Shown piece by piece: positions 44,001 through 54,477 of a DNA stretch of 64,000 nucleotides. Origin of the DNA: Sanderia malayensis (taxonomy: Eukaryota > Cnidaria > Scyphozoa > Semaeostomeae > Pelagiidae); NCBI GenBank assembly GCA_013076295.1, contig RQOL01000535.1:1-64000 (forward strand), read 5' to 3'. The notes below the pieces were generated by a model. The model ran no database searches. It was not told where the DNA came from and saw nothing but the letters and a program-made list of their open reading frames with translations. The translations under genes and the position numbers were made by a program. How positions within the stretch are numbered: position 1 is the first letter of the stretch; each line of letters starts with the position of its first letter.

Positions 44001-44490
44001 AAAGGTGGGTGAGTCTTAGGGCTGCAAGTGAAGACCGAGAAGCTTCCGTGACTGTTAGGGCTACCAGGCTACACGACTGAAAAGGTGGGTGAGTCTTAGG
44101 GCTGCAAGTGAATACCGAGAAGCTTCCGTGACTGTTAGGGCTACCAGGCTACACGACTGAAAAGGTGGGTGAGTCTTAGGGCTGCAAGTGAATACCGAGA
44201 AGCTTCCGTGACTGTTAGGGCTACCAGGCCACATGACTGAAAAGGTGGGTGAGTCTTAGGGCTGCAAGTGAAGACCGAGAAGCTTCCGTGACTGTTAGGG
44301 CTACCAGGCTACATGACTGAAAAGGTGGGTGAGTCTTAGGGCTGCAAGTGAAGACCGAGAAGCTTCCGTGACTGTTAGGGCTACCAGGCCACATGACTGA
44401 AAAGGTGGGTGAGTCTTAGGGCTGCAAGTGAATACCGGGAAACTCACGTGAGTGTTAGGGCTACCAGGCCACAAGACTGAAAAGGTGGGC
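44001..44490. repeat. 80-bp tandem satellite, six copies
   Basis: The unit starts aaaggtgggtgagtcttagg and repeats at 44001, 44081, 44161, 44241, 44321 and 44401, with a partial unit at 44481. Copies differ at few sites (aagaccgag or aataccgag; ggctacac, ggccacat or ggctacat). Alternating variants at these sites suggest expansion of a two-unit (160-bp) block in part. A ttagggttaggtaagggtta string follows at about 44505, resembling degenerate telomere-type repeats. 44520-45112 is otherwise featureless. Confidence 0.95.
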
Positions 44491-45112
44491 AATACTCGAG
44501 TGGATTAGGGTTAGGTAAGGGTTACGGCTACGTAAGGGCTAAGAAACGCACAATAAAGTAAATCACATCGTGTTCTGCGTAACACATTTGATATTGAAAA
44601 TAAAACATAACATTTTAACAAATAGAAATAGTCATAGCAAAATCCAAAAAACCGTACCAATGACCGTCTTGCAAAATTTGTTAGAGGATATCTCTCTCAG
44701 ATGATCTATTCGACCTAGACGTTGTTTATGTTATCTATATCTATACCATTCGATGTTGTAACGACCGAGGGAGACAAAGGTCATAACGGGCTGGGCATTG
44801 TGTTGTCTCCATGTCTATGGTTAATGGCACGTGTTAAGTGATCGTTGAGAAGATTCATTGATCAAGTTCCCTTTCCATCAAGGACCCTTCTTGTATGACA
44901 CCTTTCACGCGAATATTAATACTGAATTTCCGGCGAAAACAGTCATGGATTGACAAGCGCATGCGATTAGTATTGCCCATGGCGCCCAAAGTGACATGTA
45001 TTATCCTGGGTGGGTATATAATGGAGTTAGGAGACGTATTTCGTTGGTCATTTTCTGCACCAAACCTACACGTCCACATCTTCGCTAATCGTTAACTATT
45101 ATTGAAATAAAC

Positions 45113-45545
45113 ATGAATCTCTTCGAATTATTCGAAATTGTTCGTCTCGACCAGCGCGGTATCATCGATTGGATGCATGGTCATAATCTGTTGAAGCGGC
45201 AAATGCGATGTCCTCGAAGAAATTGCCGCAGACAAATGATCCTCTCGCCACGTGATGGAACCGATGGCTTCAGGTGGCGATGCAACGGCAGAGGTTGTAC
45301 TGGAACGAAAACTGTCCGGGACGAGTCTTTTTTTGCTGGTTCCCACCTATCACTGGGAGTGTTGCTGGCACTCACCTATTGCTGGTGCGTCGGGATGCGG
45401 CTGTCGACAGTGATGGTTGTGTTGTCGTTAGCCGAACACACGGTTGTCGATTGGTTTAACTACATGAGGGAGGAGTGCACCCACAAGCTCCTGACATTGA
45501 ACATCAGACTGGGCGGCCCGGGCCGGCTTCCTTTTTTTCAGTTAA
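45113..45545 (+). pseudogene. Merlin/IS1595-type transposase, N-terminal part
   Basis: The frame opens MNLFELFEIVRLDQRGIIDW, has a zinc ribbon (CPRRNC ... RWRCNGRGC), then TVRDESFFAGSHLSLGVLLA and AEHTVVDWFNYMREECTHKL, and reaches RLGGPG. In ISXO2-like/Merlin transposases that box is followed by the first catalytic residue (VEIDE). Here homology stops at about 45530, so the DDE core is absent. After removing the Gypsy element and one caaa duplication, the frame stops within a few codons, so the truncation predates that insertion. Confidence 0.75.
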
Positions 45546-45550
45546 CCAAA

Positions 45551-45780
45551 TGTAGCGTAGTAGGTTCGACAAGTCAGAAAAGACGACACGTGTGTATGCT
45601 AAGTCCAATAATCAAAATCTGAATCATTTAGTTACAGTGAATCATTTAAAATAAAATCATAGAAGTATCACGCGCTTGTGAGTCACAAGCGCGTGAGTTG
45701 ATCACAAGGTAATTTCGTAATGTTACAAACATAAAATTACATCATTGCAAATATGTATAATGATTACATCAGCTGTAACA
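45551..45780 (-). repeat. 3' LTR of the young Gypsy element
   Basis: 230 bp, TG...CA, identical to 50546-50775. It contains a palindrome (cacgcgcttgtgagtcacaagcgcgtg) at about 45669-45695. Confidence 0.95.
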
Positions 45781-45813
45781 TCACCCCCCTCCTTATATTC
45801 TCACAGCAGGAGG

Positions 45814-47456
45814 CTAATGGGTGACGTACTCTCCAAACCTCAAGGGGGGTCGAATATTCTGCCTCAAATGAGCAGGGCGTCGAACGGGTTGACGGTTAAG
45901 ATGTTGTTCCCTTTGTTCCCTCCCCGGATCGCCTCGGTTCTCGAAAGAAATATTAATCTCATCAGTTTCACGAACAGGACAATATGGTTCCCCCCGTGAA
46001 AGTGGAACAGCGCACGGTTTGACATTATTGTGATGAACCACCATTTCCTTTCCATCTTTAGATCGTATGTTATAATTTACACCTTGGGCGGAGGTAATTT
46101 GGTACGGGCCAACCCACCCAATGCCAAATTTCCAAGATTTGGGGCGACGTAGCCAAACAGTTTGACCAACAGGTAGGGGTTTCCAGTTGCTAAGAGATGG
46201 GTCCGTGTATGCCTGATCGCTTCTGCGACGGGATAGATTATGCTGGGCTACTTTCTTTATGCTGTCTAGATGTTTGCGTATGGACTCGGAGTATTCAGAA
46301 TGACTTTGAGGGTTCCGTAATGGCAAACCTAATTCTAATTCTAGTGGCATGTTGGCTATACGGCCAAAGACTAACTCGTATGGGCTAAATCCAGTGGACT
46401 CGTGACAACTAGTATTATAGGCAAAGGCAACTAGATCAACCCACAAATCCCAATCATCTTTATGCGAGGAGACGAAAGGGACGAGCATATTCTGTAACGT
46501 GCGGTTTTGTCTCTCGACTAAGCCATCACATTGAGGGTGGTATGCAGTGGTACGGGATTTGTGGATGCCCATTAAGTCACATATTTCGTGCATGAGGTTG
46601 CTCTCAAAGTTGCGACCTTGATCAGAGTGCAAGACGTTAGGAGGGCCAAATCGACTGAAGACTTTAGAGACCAAAATACTAGCAACGGTGCGAGCCTTTT
46701 GGTCCTTTGTCGGAAAGACTTCGCACCATTTGGTGAAATGGTCCATAATGACTAGAAGGTGTCGATTGCCGCGGGATGTTTCGGGTAAGGGGCCCATATA
46801 ATCCATGGCCCAAAATACAAATGGCTCATTTACGTCAATGGACTTTAAAGGAGCTCGTTGATGATGTAGATTTAATTTATTCTGTGAACAGATAGCACAA
46901 TTACGAACGAAATCAGAAATCTGAGCAGTCATGTGGGGCCAATAAAATCGTTCTCGAGCCCGCTGAATTGTACGCTTGATACCTAAGTGACCAGAAAAGG
47001 GGCTGGAATGAATTCCGTGTAAAACTGTGTCAGTTAGATGGGAAGGAATGACAAATAAATAGCTAGGGATGTTATTCGTTGCAGTTAACCGTTTCGTTAA
47101 AAGGCCATTTTGGAGGGATAAACTATCCCAAGCTTCCCAATATGTTCGAAGTTGGGCATCATTGGCCCAGACAAAGAACGGGGGTTTGGGTAGGGCATTG
47201 GATTTCATTTCTATGACTTTACTAATCTTAGGATCATGTAGTTGAGCTTCATGAAGACTTTTATAAGGTAGGACAGTTGTAGCGCAGTTAGTGACAGGGG
47301 CAAGTGGTAAACGAGAGAGGGCGTCGGCGTTGCCATTGGCTGTACCGGCCCGATGTTTAATATCGAAAGTGTACTCTTGCAACTGCATAATCCAACGGGC
47401 AATGCGGCCCTTTGGTTCTACTGAATGTAACCAGCGTAAGGCGCTATGGTCAGTAA
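45814..47456 (-). pseudogene. Gypsy RNase H end and integrase
   Basis: From about 47456 the frame reads TLVTDHSALRWLHSVEPKGR and FDIKHRAGTANGNADALSRL (RNase H end). The integrase follows: HGIHSSPFSGHLGIKRTIQR and CAICSQNK (HHCC finger), AMDYMGPLPETSRG, VLHSDQGRNFESNL and HPQCDGLVERQNRTL (D, D, E). The C-terminal RRPKSWKFGIGWVGPYQITS domain comes last. The integrase itself looks intact. About 40 codons at the start of this RNase H half (the LTxAExNYxTTExECLA region) are missing at the junction with the RT frame near 47457. Confidence 0.9.
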
Positions 47457-49607
47457 CTAAGGTAAACGGCTAGCATACGATATGGCACGCTCATTGCCAC
47501 AGTTGTCAAATTGCGTAAGAACGGCGCCCAAACCCAAATCAGAAGCGTCAGTTTGTAATGTAAAGCGTTGACCAAATTGTGGGTAAGCAAGGACTGGGGC
47601 GCGGCATAAAACATCCTTGAGAGCTACAAAGGCATTGTGTTCAATTTCTGTCCAAACAAACTTAGTATGTTTTTTTGTTAAGCGAACTAAAGGGACAGAT
47701 AAGGCAGCAAAATTGGGGACGAATTTCCTATAATAACCAGCGAGACCGAGAAAAGATCGGACCTGTTCCACGTTCTTTGGGTCTGGGAGAGTAGAAACAG
47801 CTTTGATTTTGTCAGGGTCAGTATGAATACCTGTACGAGAAACAATATGGCCTAAGTACTGAACGCTTTGAGCCCCAAAAGTACATTTAGATGCTTTAAC
47901 ACGTAGGTTATGTTTACGAAAACGTTCTAACACGATTGACAATCGTTCACATTGTTGCTGAAGCGAAGTCGAGGGGATGATGACGTCATCAAAGTAGCAC
48001 AGACAAGTATCATACGTTAAGCCTGAAACGATGATTTCGATGGCACGTTGGAAGGTAGCGCAACCATTGGAAACTCCAAATGGCATGCGCAGGAATTCCC
48101 ATAGCCCGTTGGGTGTTATAAAAGCAGTTTTTTGTCTATCCTCAGGTTCCATACTCAGCTGCCAGTATCCAGACCTGAGGTCAAGAGTACTAAATAGGGA
48201 TGCTCCCTGAAGAGAATCTAATAAGTCATCAACTCGGGGAAGAGGATGGGCATCTTTTTGAGTTACCGCATTAAGTTTGCGATAGTCAACACAAAATCGA
48301 AATGTACCATCTTTCTTTTTCACCAAGACAATGGGTGAAGCCCAGGGGGAGTGGCTCGGCTGAATCACTCCTTGTTGAAGCATATCTGAAACCTGTCTAC
48401 TAGTTTCTTGACGATAAGCATATGGCAATCGTCGAGCATACTGGCGAATGGGTATAGCATTCCCTGTTTCAATTTTATGGGTAATCACATCTGTGTGGCC
48501 CAAAATAGTATCATCAAAAACATCAGAATATTGAAGTAAGGTATTCAAGATAGCTTCACGTTCTTTTGGGTGCAAGGACTGGCTAATAGAGTTTTCTAAC
48601 TGCTTTTTGACTTCTGGGGAGACTGATTTACGAGAAAGAGTCATAAAGCATGGTGACTGGTCTGTCTCTGGGGCAACTGGTTGTTCGGCTAGAGGACAAA
48701 ACTGACCAATTTTCTGACCTACCTGTAATTCAATGTCTACACTAGCAACATTCATTAAACGGACAACAACATCTCTATTATTAGCTTGACAAATTGAATA
48801 TGCAGCTAGTACAGAAGTGCACGGAGCAGTATCGTCAACAATGAGAGAAACCATGCCTAATTGGTCTCTGTAAGTACGAGGAAGTTGGGCTTTGACTAAA
48901 ACTTCAGTGCGACCGGGAATACAAAGGCTACAATTCAGAGAAACTGGTACAGGCCCTCTATCAATGGACTGGATTAATAAACAAGCAGTATTCTGGGTAG
49001 GCAAAGGAGAACCTTCACCTGCATAATGTCTAGAGGTGGGGAGAAGAGAATCTGGCATGAGGGGGATTTCCCCGTGAGGGCCAACAAGGAAATAGGAGCC
49101 GGGGCTATTATACGAGAGGGTCAATTGGTTCGAAGTAAGAAAATCCCATCCTAAAAGACATTGTAAGGGCTGTAAGAGGTGGTTAGACACTAGGAAGTCG
49201 CCTGAGTAAGCGATACGATCATTGTCAGGGAAAGATAATGTGGTTTTCACGGTCCCGTGGACTGGAAGCGGCTGACCAGTGATGCCATAGCACTTTTGGG
49301 CAGTGGCTTACAAGGTTTGTTTGGGCCTAATTTGTTCATAAATCTGATGAGTAACAAACGACTTCATAGAGCCGGTATCGATCAAAGCGTGTACTTCAAT
49401 GCCGCCCAAAGAACAACAAATAAGGGGTTGGTTAGGGGGGGAAGAAACTGGCTGATAAATGGAAAAAATACGGGGGTGACCGTCATCCCAACCCTTCGAT
49501 GAGGCACCCCTTGAAAGTTTAAAGAATACATACCACCCCCACTTGAACTTTGTTGTCCTGATCGGGGAATCTATTGATGTGGAGGAGGCTCTCTGCGGCT
49601 GGAACAA
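47457..49607 (-). pseudogene. Gypsy protease and reverse transcriptase
   Basis: The protease frame 49607-49308 has VHALIDTGSMKSFVTHQIYE (D-T-G), then an in-frame TAA (49308-49310); the same frame continues ATAQKCYGITGQPLPVHGTV into 49250-47457. RT boxes: SPWASPIVLVKKKDGTFRFC, STLDLRSGYWQLSM (first Asp), MPFGVSNGCATFQR and LCYFDDVIIPS (YFDD in place of the usual YIDD or YLDD), thumb FLGLAGYYRKFVPNF, RNase H start TLQTDASDLGLGAVLTQ. The protease-RT frame overlaps gag by about 37 bp in another frame, so a -1 shift would be needed for its expression. Confidence 0.88.
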
Positions 49608-50491
49608 TTGGAGGCATCATGACCCCATCCGAGACAAAACTTGCATTGCGTGTCCCACGGACAGTCCCTGGCAAAATGCCCAGTCATGTTGCAGTTGAAA
49701 CATCGCTGCTGAAGGCGGCCATTATTCATCGAAGGTCTGGTAAATCGTCGACCACGACGACCACGTGACGGGTTGGAAAAGAAGGAAGCATCATGTGTGT
49801 CTGGCGGAAGTGCGGGATCAGACGGCTTTTGGGCAATAGTCGGGGTGGCCAGAGAAGCACGTAGGGCTCTGTGGTCGGCGGCGAGGGCTGAAACAGCGGC
49901 AGTCAATTGCGTAATAGTATTGGCCAGCGGTTCGTTATTATCGGAAGGCGCGGAAGTCGAAGATTGGACGGCTTGCACGTGCGCTGAGTCAACATCGGCA
50001 TGGTGGATAGCACGAAAACGCTGAACGAAGGACGTCATCTCGAACAGTGTTGGCGTTGGATTGTGTTCAAGAAGTCGTAATCGGATGTCAGAAGGCAACC
50101 CTTTCATAAATTGTCGGCCAACAAGGGCCTCACGAGCCTCATTAGCCATCTCAGGATCGGCTTTCGTCAACAGCTCCTGAAGTTCCCACAAAAACAGCGA
50201 AGGATCCTCATGGGGGCGAAGAAATCGGCGTTCAAATTCGGCGAAGTATTTTTCACGATCAACGGCAGGGCAAAGAGCATCACGTAAATTTGTAGTAAGA
50301 GCAGCATACGTGTTCTTTTGAGCACCGGCCAAAGAATAGTAGTACGTCGCAGCAGGGCCACGCAAATATGCTGGCAAGATGGAGAGTCTGCGAGCGTTGT
50401 CCCATCCGTTAGCAGCGGCACAGCACTCAAATTGACGGAGCCACGAAGCAAAATCTCCACTATCAAACTTTTCGGGAGAAATGGTCGCCAT
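49571..50491 (-). CDS. Gypsy Gag
   Basis: I chose ATG 50491 (MATISPEKFDSGDFASWL) because the upstream codons overlap the primer-binding region and LTR. The capsid region (WDNARRLSILPAYLRGPAAT, YFAEFERRFLRPHEDPSLFL, FMKGLPSDIRLRLLEHNP) is followed by an Ala/Ser-rich linker. An Arg/Gly-rich segment precedes two zinc knuckles, CFNCNMTGHFARDC and CKFCLGWGHDASNC. About 306 residues; the frame is intact. Confidence 0.9.
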   Translation of the reverse strand: MATISPEKFDSGDFASWLRQFECCAAANGWDNARRLSILPAYLRGPAATYYYSLAGAQKNTYAALTTNLRDALCPAVDREKYFAEFERRFLRPHEDPSLFLWELQELLTKADPEMANEAREALVGRQFMKGLPSDIRLRLLEHNPTPTLFEMTSFVQRFRAIHHADVDSAHVQAVQSSTSAPSDNNEPLANTITQLTAAVSALAADHRALRASLATPTIAQKPSDPALPPDTHDASFFSNPSRGRRGRRFTRPSMNNGRLQQRCFNCNMTGHFARDCPWDTQCKFCLGWGHDASNCSSRREPPPHQ

Positions 50492-50545
50492 AGTTAAAGC
50501 AAATACAAAGTTCACAAAGTTCTGACCTGCACCTCTGTCACCAAA

Positions 50546-50775
50546 TGTAGCGTAGTAGGTTCGACAAGTCAGAAAAGACGACACGTGTGTATGCTAAGTC
50601 CAATAATCAAAATCTGAATCATTTAGTTACAGTGAATCATTTAAAATAAAATCATAGAAGTATCACGCGCTTGTGAGTCACAAGCGCGTGAGTTGATCAC
50701 AAGGTAATTTCGTAATGTTACAAACATAAAATTACATCATTGCAAATATGTATAATGATTACATCAGCTGTAACA
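50546..50775 (-). repeat. 5' LTR of the young Gypsy element
   Basis: 230 bp, identical to 45551-45780; next to target copy caaa at 50776. In minus-strand sense it is followed at 50545 by tttggtgacagaggtgcagg, the presumed primer-binding region. Confidence 0.95.
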
Positions 50776-51292
50776 CAAATTACCAACTGGAAAGTAATTC
50801 ATAGAAGGTTTGTTAGCTGGCATTGAAAAGATAGGACATCGCAGCAGCAGCAGCAGAAACAAAGATTCTGGAATTACAGGCACCACTTCACTCATCGATG
50901 TCAGCATCATCAGGCCTCCCAGAACAAAGAATGGCGAAATTCCAAGCAGTAGCGTCATAACCAGAACCCTTCCTGCTGCATCTGAGGTTGTCCCCAAATC
51001 AGTCCCACTAAGTGAAATGATAAAACTTGGAAGGCTGGTTTCCGCCAAACGTGAGCATGACATGGTAACAATGGCACTTGAAACATTTGATGCTGAAAAT
51101 GGGTGTTGGGCTGACCCAATTGAGGTCAAAATTCAACTGGATAAAAGTAAATTCAGCAGCGGTGGTATCAGAGATGCGTATAGATGTGCTGGGAAGTCAG
51201 GCTTGTATGGAAGTCTTGTTTTGAAACGATACAGGCCAGAGAGGATAAATGATCTTGTCAGTCTGTTTTCTTCATTGGAATCACACACACGC
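50776..51292 (+). pseudogene. Alpha-kinase domain, N-terminal part
   Basis: After a Ser/Arg-rich lead, the frame from about 51055 reads EHDMVTMALETFDAENGCWA, then VKIQLDKSKFSSGGIRDAYR and YGSLVLKRYRPERINDLVS. The FSxGGxRxAYR box and the LVLKRY lysine correspond to the nucleotide-binding start of atypical alpha-kinases (the eEF2K/myosin heavy-chain kinase/TRPM7 family). It breaks at about 51292 (ESHTRK), where a BEL/Pao piece is inserted, and resumes at 53465. The catalytic Asp and zinc-binding C-terminal half are absent from the window. Host gene or transposon passenger cannot be told apart here. Confidence 0.7.
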
Positions 51293-52980
51293 AAATTGCT
51301 CGTCTCTTGGGCTCCAACACTGAAATTCGCAGCTCTGCTCGGCATCTTCTTAGGCTCTGTTACATATCTTCGATCGAAATTGGATCTCACCGCTGTATCT
51401 CTTCCTGGGTTGTCGGTGATGCAACCGTATATCGGGTCATTCTTTTCATTTGCCACCGTTCTTATCATCATCCTCACATCAGTAATCGTTGGGTCTCGTT
51501 GCTGCAAACGTACATCTTGGACGCGTGACTGCCATCTGGATTTCACGTAGATAGGGCATCGCTCTAAAATTTTCAACAGTCGATCTTCATTGTTCAATTG
51601 CGTCAGTCTTTTGGTAGCTTTTAAAATCATTTCACAGCTTTCCAACTCGTCTGCCAACTCCTGTAGGCCTTCTCTGTCGCCGGGCTTTATTTGCGACCCG
51701 TCACACACCTTCTTTACCCAGGAATTCGCAACGACATACGGATTGCCAAATCTCTCAGCTAATATCGCCTTCGCCTTCGCATATCCATCTCTAGGTTCCA
51801 ACAAAATACAGTTTTCAATTGAATTTTGAGCTTTACCTGAACAAAACTGGATGAGAAGTTGCAAGCGTTTTCCATAGTCATCAGTTCCGATTTCCACATT
51901 ACTTTCAAACGAACGAACAAACAGATGGTAGTTAAGCGGATTACCATCAAAGCTTCGTAACTCTGTTCTTGGCAAGAGGGTAGCTGTGGCTAACTTCTTC
52001 ATGCTTTGCAGATACTCAACATCAGCTACTGATACGGCAGAATTGTTCTTCTTCAAGGAAGAGTCAGGCTGGGGACTACGTTCCCATGGTGAAGCATGTG
52101 GATTCATCTGAAAGTCTTGAATAGCATCAGTCTGTGGATTCACACGGGTACTTGGTTCTGCTTCATACTTCGCAACCACTGATTCCAACGGACGTGCAAT
52201 CGATTCATCAGTTTTCTTCAGAGGGGGAATGCTTGTTGATACATGAGGTACATTGAACGGTTTATCTTCTGTTGATATCTGACTTCTCGTTTCGAAATCT
52301 GTGAAAACCTTCTCCTCTGCGGAAATCTTAGCCATTTGTGTTTCCAACTTCAACTTCTCTTTCATCCGATTTAGCCTCAACTCTTCACTTGCTATTAGCT
52401 CGTGCTGATGAAGAAAGGATACTTCTGCCTGCAGACTTGCCAACTGCGCTCGGTTATTCAGTCTTCTGCTTTCAGTCGCCATTTTGCTCGATCGTCTGGA
52501 CCTGCTGGACTGTTTGGATGAACTATACCGTGAATACTCCGAGTTCACCTGACTTGCGGATTCTACAGGATGTTGCTCTTCACTCCTAGATTGGACTCTG
52601 GACTGGCACCATAATGTTATCCTCTCCTTCACTTCGGAAAACCTCCTCTCTCCTTCTTGAAAATACACCAAGCATTCCTCCATGTCCTCTTCATCTTTCA
52701 GAAACTTGCTGTACTCATCGCACAATCTCTGGAATTCTTCAAAAGCTTTGGACATTCTGCTTTCCTTGACTGAAATCTCACAAATATCTCCACCGATCGT
52801 CAGTTCTGCTACGACATGATTAATGGCCTTCGTCAATTCACCCTTGGCATGGCCTCTTCGTCTCTTAAGGGTCTTCATATTTTCGAGTTGCTCTGCTCCA
52901 CTCTCCGAAGGTACATTCCGGTCTTCTACAATTGGCTCCAACAACAACTGGCTGTCTACTCTCTCCTGTGACATCTTCAA
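51293..52980 (-). pseudogene. BEL/Pao Gag
   Basis: From ATG 52980: MKMSQERVDSQLLLEPIVED, a coiled-coil part (FEEFQRLCDEYSKFLKDEED), Ser/Arg-rich and hydrophilic linkers, then the BEL capsid region LLPRTELRSFDGNPLNYHLF, RLQLLIQFCSGKAQNSIENC and AKAILAERFGNPYVVANSWV. The native frame runs to about AANFSVGAQETSN, where alpha-kinase DNA begins; later codons to 51133 are antisense to the kinase. Zinc knuckles and protease are lost. Confidence 0.8.
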
Positions 52981-53009
52981 TAGATTTGAACTATGTAAGG
53001 ACTTTAAAT

Positions 53010-53464
53010 CCGAACGCGCCTCTTTGCCCCAGATTTACACATAAAGAAATACTACACGTCTCTGGCGATGCAGTTATGGCGGTTCACTGTAAACAAAATA
53101 CACTATTAGCAAAATCTTATTACAAGAAACAAAATAAACAGGAAAATACGATAGAAAAATAACAGCAAGTAAATATTAAATTAGCAAAAAGAAATTAGGA
53201 AAATAATAATAAATTAATAAGAAAATTAAACTTACAATCTGTTAGTCCTTCTAATGTTATCGAATTCCTGCTAGACCAGCCATCTGAACTGCCTCCGAAC
53301 CAACTGATGAACGAACAGATGGCATGGCCTTTTATACTTAAAACTTTACGCACGTGTGCACACCAAAACGAAATTATTTAAATAAAGCAAAACAGGGAGT
53401 CCAAATAAATTATTTAAAACGCAGCAATTACGCAGAATCCCGCGTAATTTATAATTTGTCCATT
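53010..53464 (-). repeat. Putative 5' LTR of the BEL/Pao fragment
   Basis: The minus-strand start tgtaatggac, a tataaaagg box at about 53335 and a leader before the Gag ATG fit an LTR plus leader. The inner boundary is uncertain as no partner LTR exists. Confidence 0.45.
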
Positions 53465-53665
53465 ACAGTTGTGCAGATGCATTCATTGGCTCGATATTTT
53501 GCACGAAAACTGAAGACAGATGCACCACCAAACTTTGGAAGCCATTTATTGTATACCAAGCTATTCTATGGTAAACTTGCTGATGAGCATGTGACAATAG
53601 AAAACTTTATTCCTGGAATGTTATTGGAATGTTATATAAATTATTGTACCGTATATAAAATATAA
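53465..53665 (+). pseudogene. Alpha-kinase domain, continuation
   Basis: The frame picks up at VVQMHSLARYFARKLKTDAP, then LYTKLFYGKLADEHVTIENF and IPGMLLECYINY. VQMHSLARYF and VTIExFIxGxxxxYIN are standard alpha-kinase blocks between the nucleotide-binding lobe and the catalytic core. It joins the first part (ESHTRK) with at most a few residues lost. After YINYCT a GT (gtatat) may be a splice donor, so the next exon was elsewhere. Confidence 0.65.
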
Positions 53666-53824
53666 TTAATTAAAGAATTATAATTTTGAGGAAAAACCCA
53701 TCACATATCTAATATTCATCATCTCATTTACCTCAACAACTTGATTATTTATTTAATTAATTAGGCCTAACTAACTCCCACCCCCTAAAACTAATAAAAA
53801 CATGCCTGACTCGTCAGTCGTACT

Positions 53825-54306
53825 TTATATTAAAATTTTACCAATTGATATTTGTACCCACCTCTGAATGGAATGCCACATCTCCAGCTCGTTTTTCCCA
53901 CGTCCAACATTTCTTCTTCGCTCAAGTCCATCTGGGTCCATGTTCTGCATTAATGCATAAACCAATCTCCGTGGCACTTTAAGATGATGAATCTCTCTGA
54001 TCTTCTTGTGGAGTGCTTTATATCCTAACAGTTGACCAGGTCTATCCAATTCCTCTCTTACGGCTTGTTCAACATCCCCCAAGTCCTATCATCATCCACA
54101 TACTCTATGCCAAAAAACTTCATTCTCCTGCTTATACTCCTGAGGCTCCATGGATACTGTGGGTACCTTTGCTTGATAAAGTCAAGAATGTCTTTTCTCT
54201 TTAAGTTCTTCTCCACATACCCATTTAATTCTTCTTTCAATGTTTTGTCGTTCTTCCATTCACAATCACCATCACCACTGTTGTTATTAATCATGTCCGC
54301 CGCCAT
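53825..54306 (-). pseudogene. Integrase-type transposase gene, first exon (second copy)
   Basis: The frame 54306-54058 (MAADMINNNSGDGDCEWKND, YPWSLRSISRRMKFFGIEYV) and the frame 54082-53825 (DVEQAVREELDRPGQLLGYK, HHLKVPRRLVYALMQNMDPD) join by a single-base shift in ttggggga near 54080. Their product lines up with the exon at 19908-20356 (SLRTLKRKL / PGMLAGYRTIW / HIPRHFVAAIMKDIDPDG). A likely donor (gaggtgggt) follows. The catalytic exon is absent downstream, where alpha-kinase DNA lies. Confidence 0.65.
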
Positions 54307-54477
54307 TAAGTCACTCTTGAGTCAGTCAAATGTCAAAGAACGCAGGAAAACAAGCACTACAACGCAGTACAGTTTAATTTTTTCTTTTTCGGTTGTTTCA
54401 GATGTGTTACAGGCTGCTAGCCTATAGTTATACACTATATATTATTATTATTATTATTATTACTATTATTACAAGTC

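Larger units (their letters stand above)
45551..50775 (-). mobile_element. Young Ty3/Gypsy retrotransposon
   Basis: Two 230-bp LTRs (45551-45780, 50546-50775), identical base for base as far as I can compare, start tgtagcgtag and end agctgtaaca. A 4-bp target duplication, caaa, is at 45547-45550 and 50776-50779. The purine-rich tract ggaggggggtga (minus strand) abuts the 3' LTR. Gag-pol is on the minus strand but damaged (stop in the protease, deletion in RNase H). Identical LTRs show very recent insertion, so the damaged copy was probably mobilised by intact relatives. Confidence 0.95.
51293..53464 (-). mobile_element. BEL/Pao 5' fragment inserted in the alpha-kinase sequence
   Basis: The right end (tgtaatggacaaattataaa on the minus strand, from 53464) looks like an LTR start, with tataaaagg about 130 bp inside and the Gag start at 52980. 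The left junction, at about 51292, lies within Gag codons, so protease and Pol are missing: a 5' remnant. No second LTR and no target duplication are visible. Confidence 0.75.

Noticed and set aside
44001..44490. CRISPR-like array
   Set aside because: Units are contiguous 80-bp repeats without unique spacers in a eukaryotic context; this is a satellite.
44500..44530. Telomeric repeat
   Set aside because: Only two or three degenerate ttaggg-like strings; they are continuous with satellite vocabulary and too short to call.
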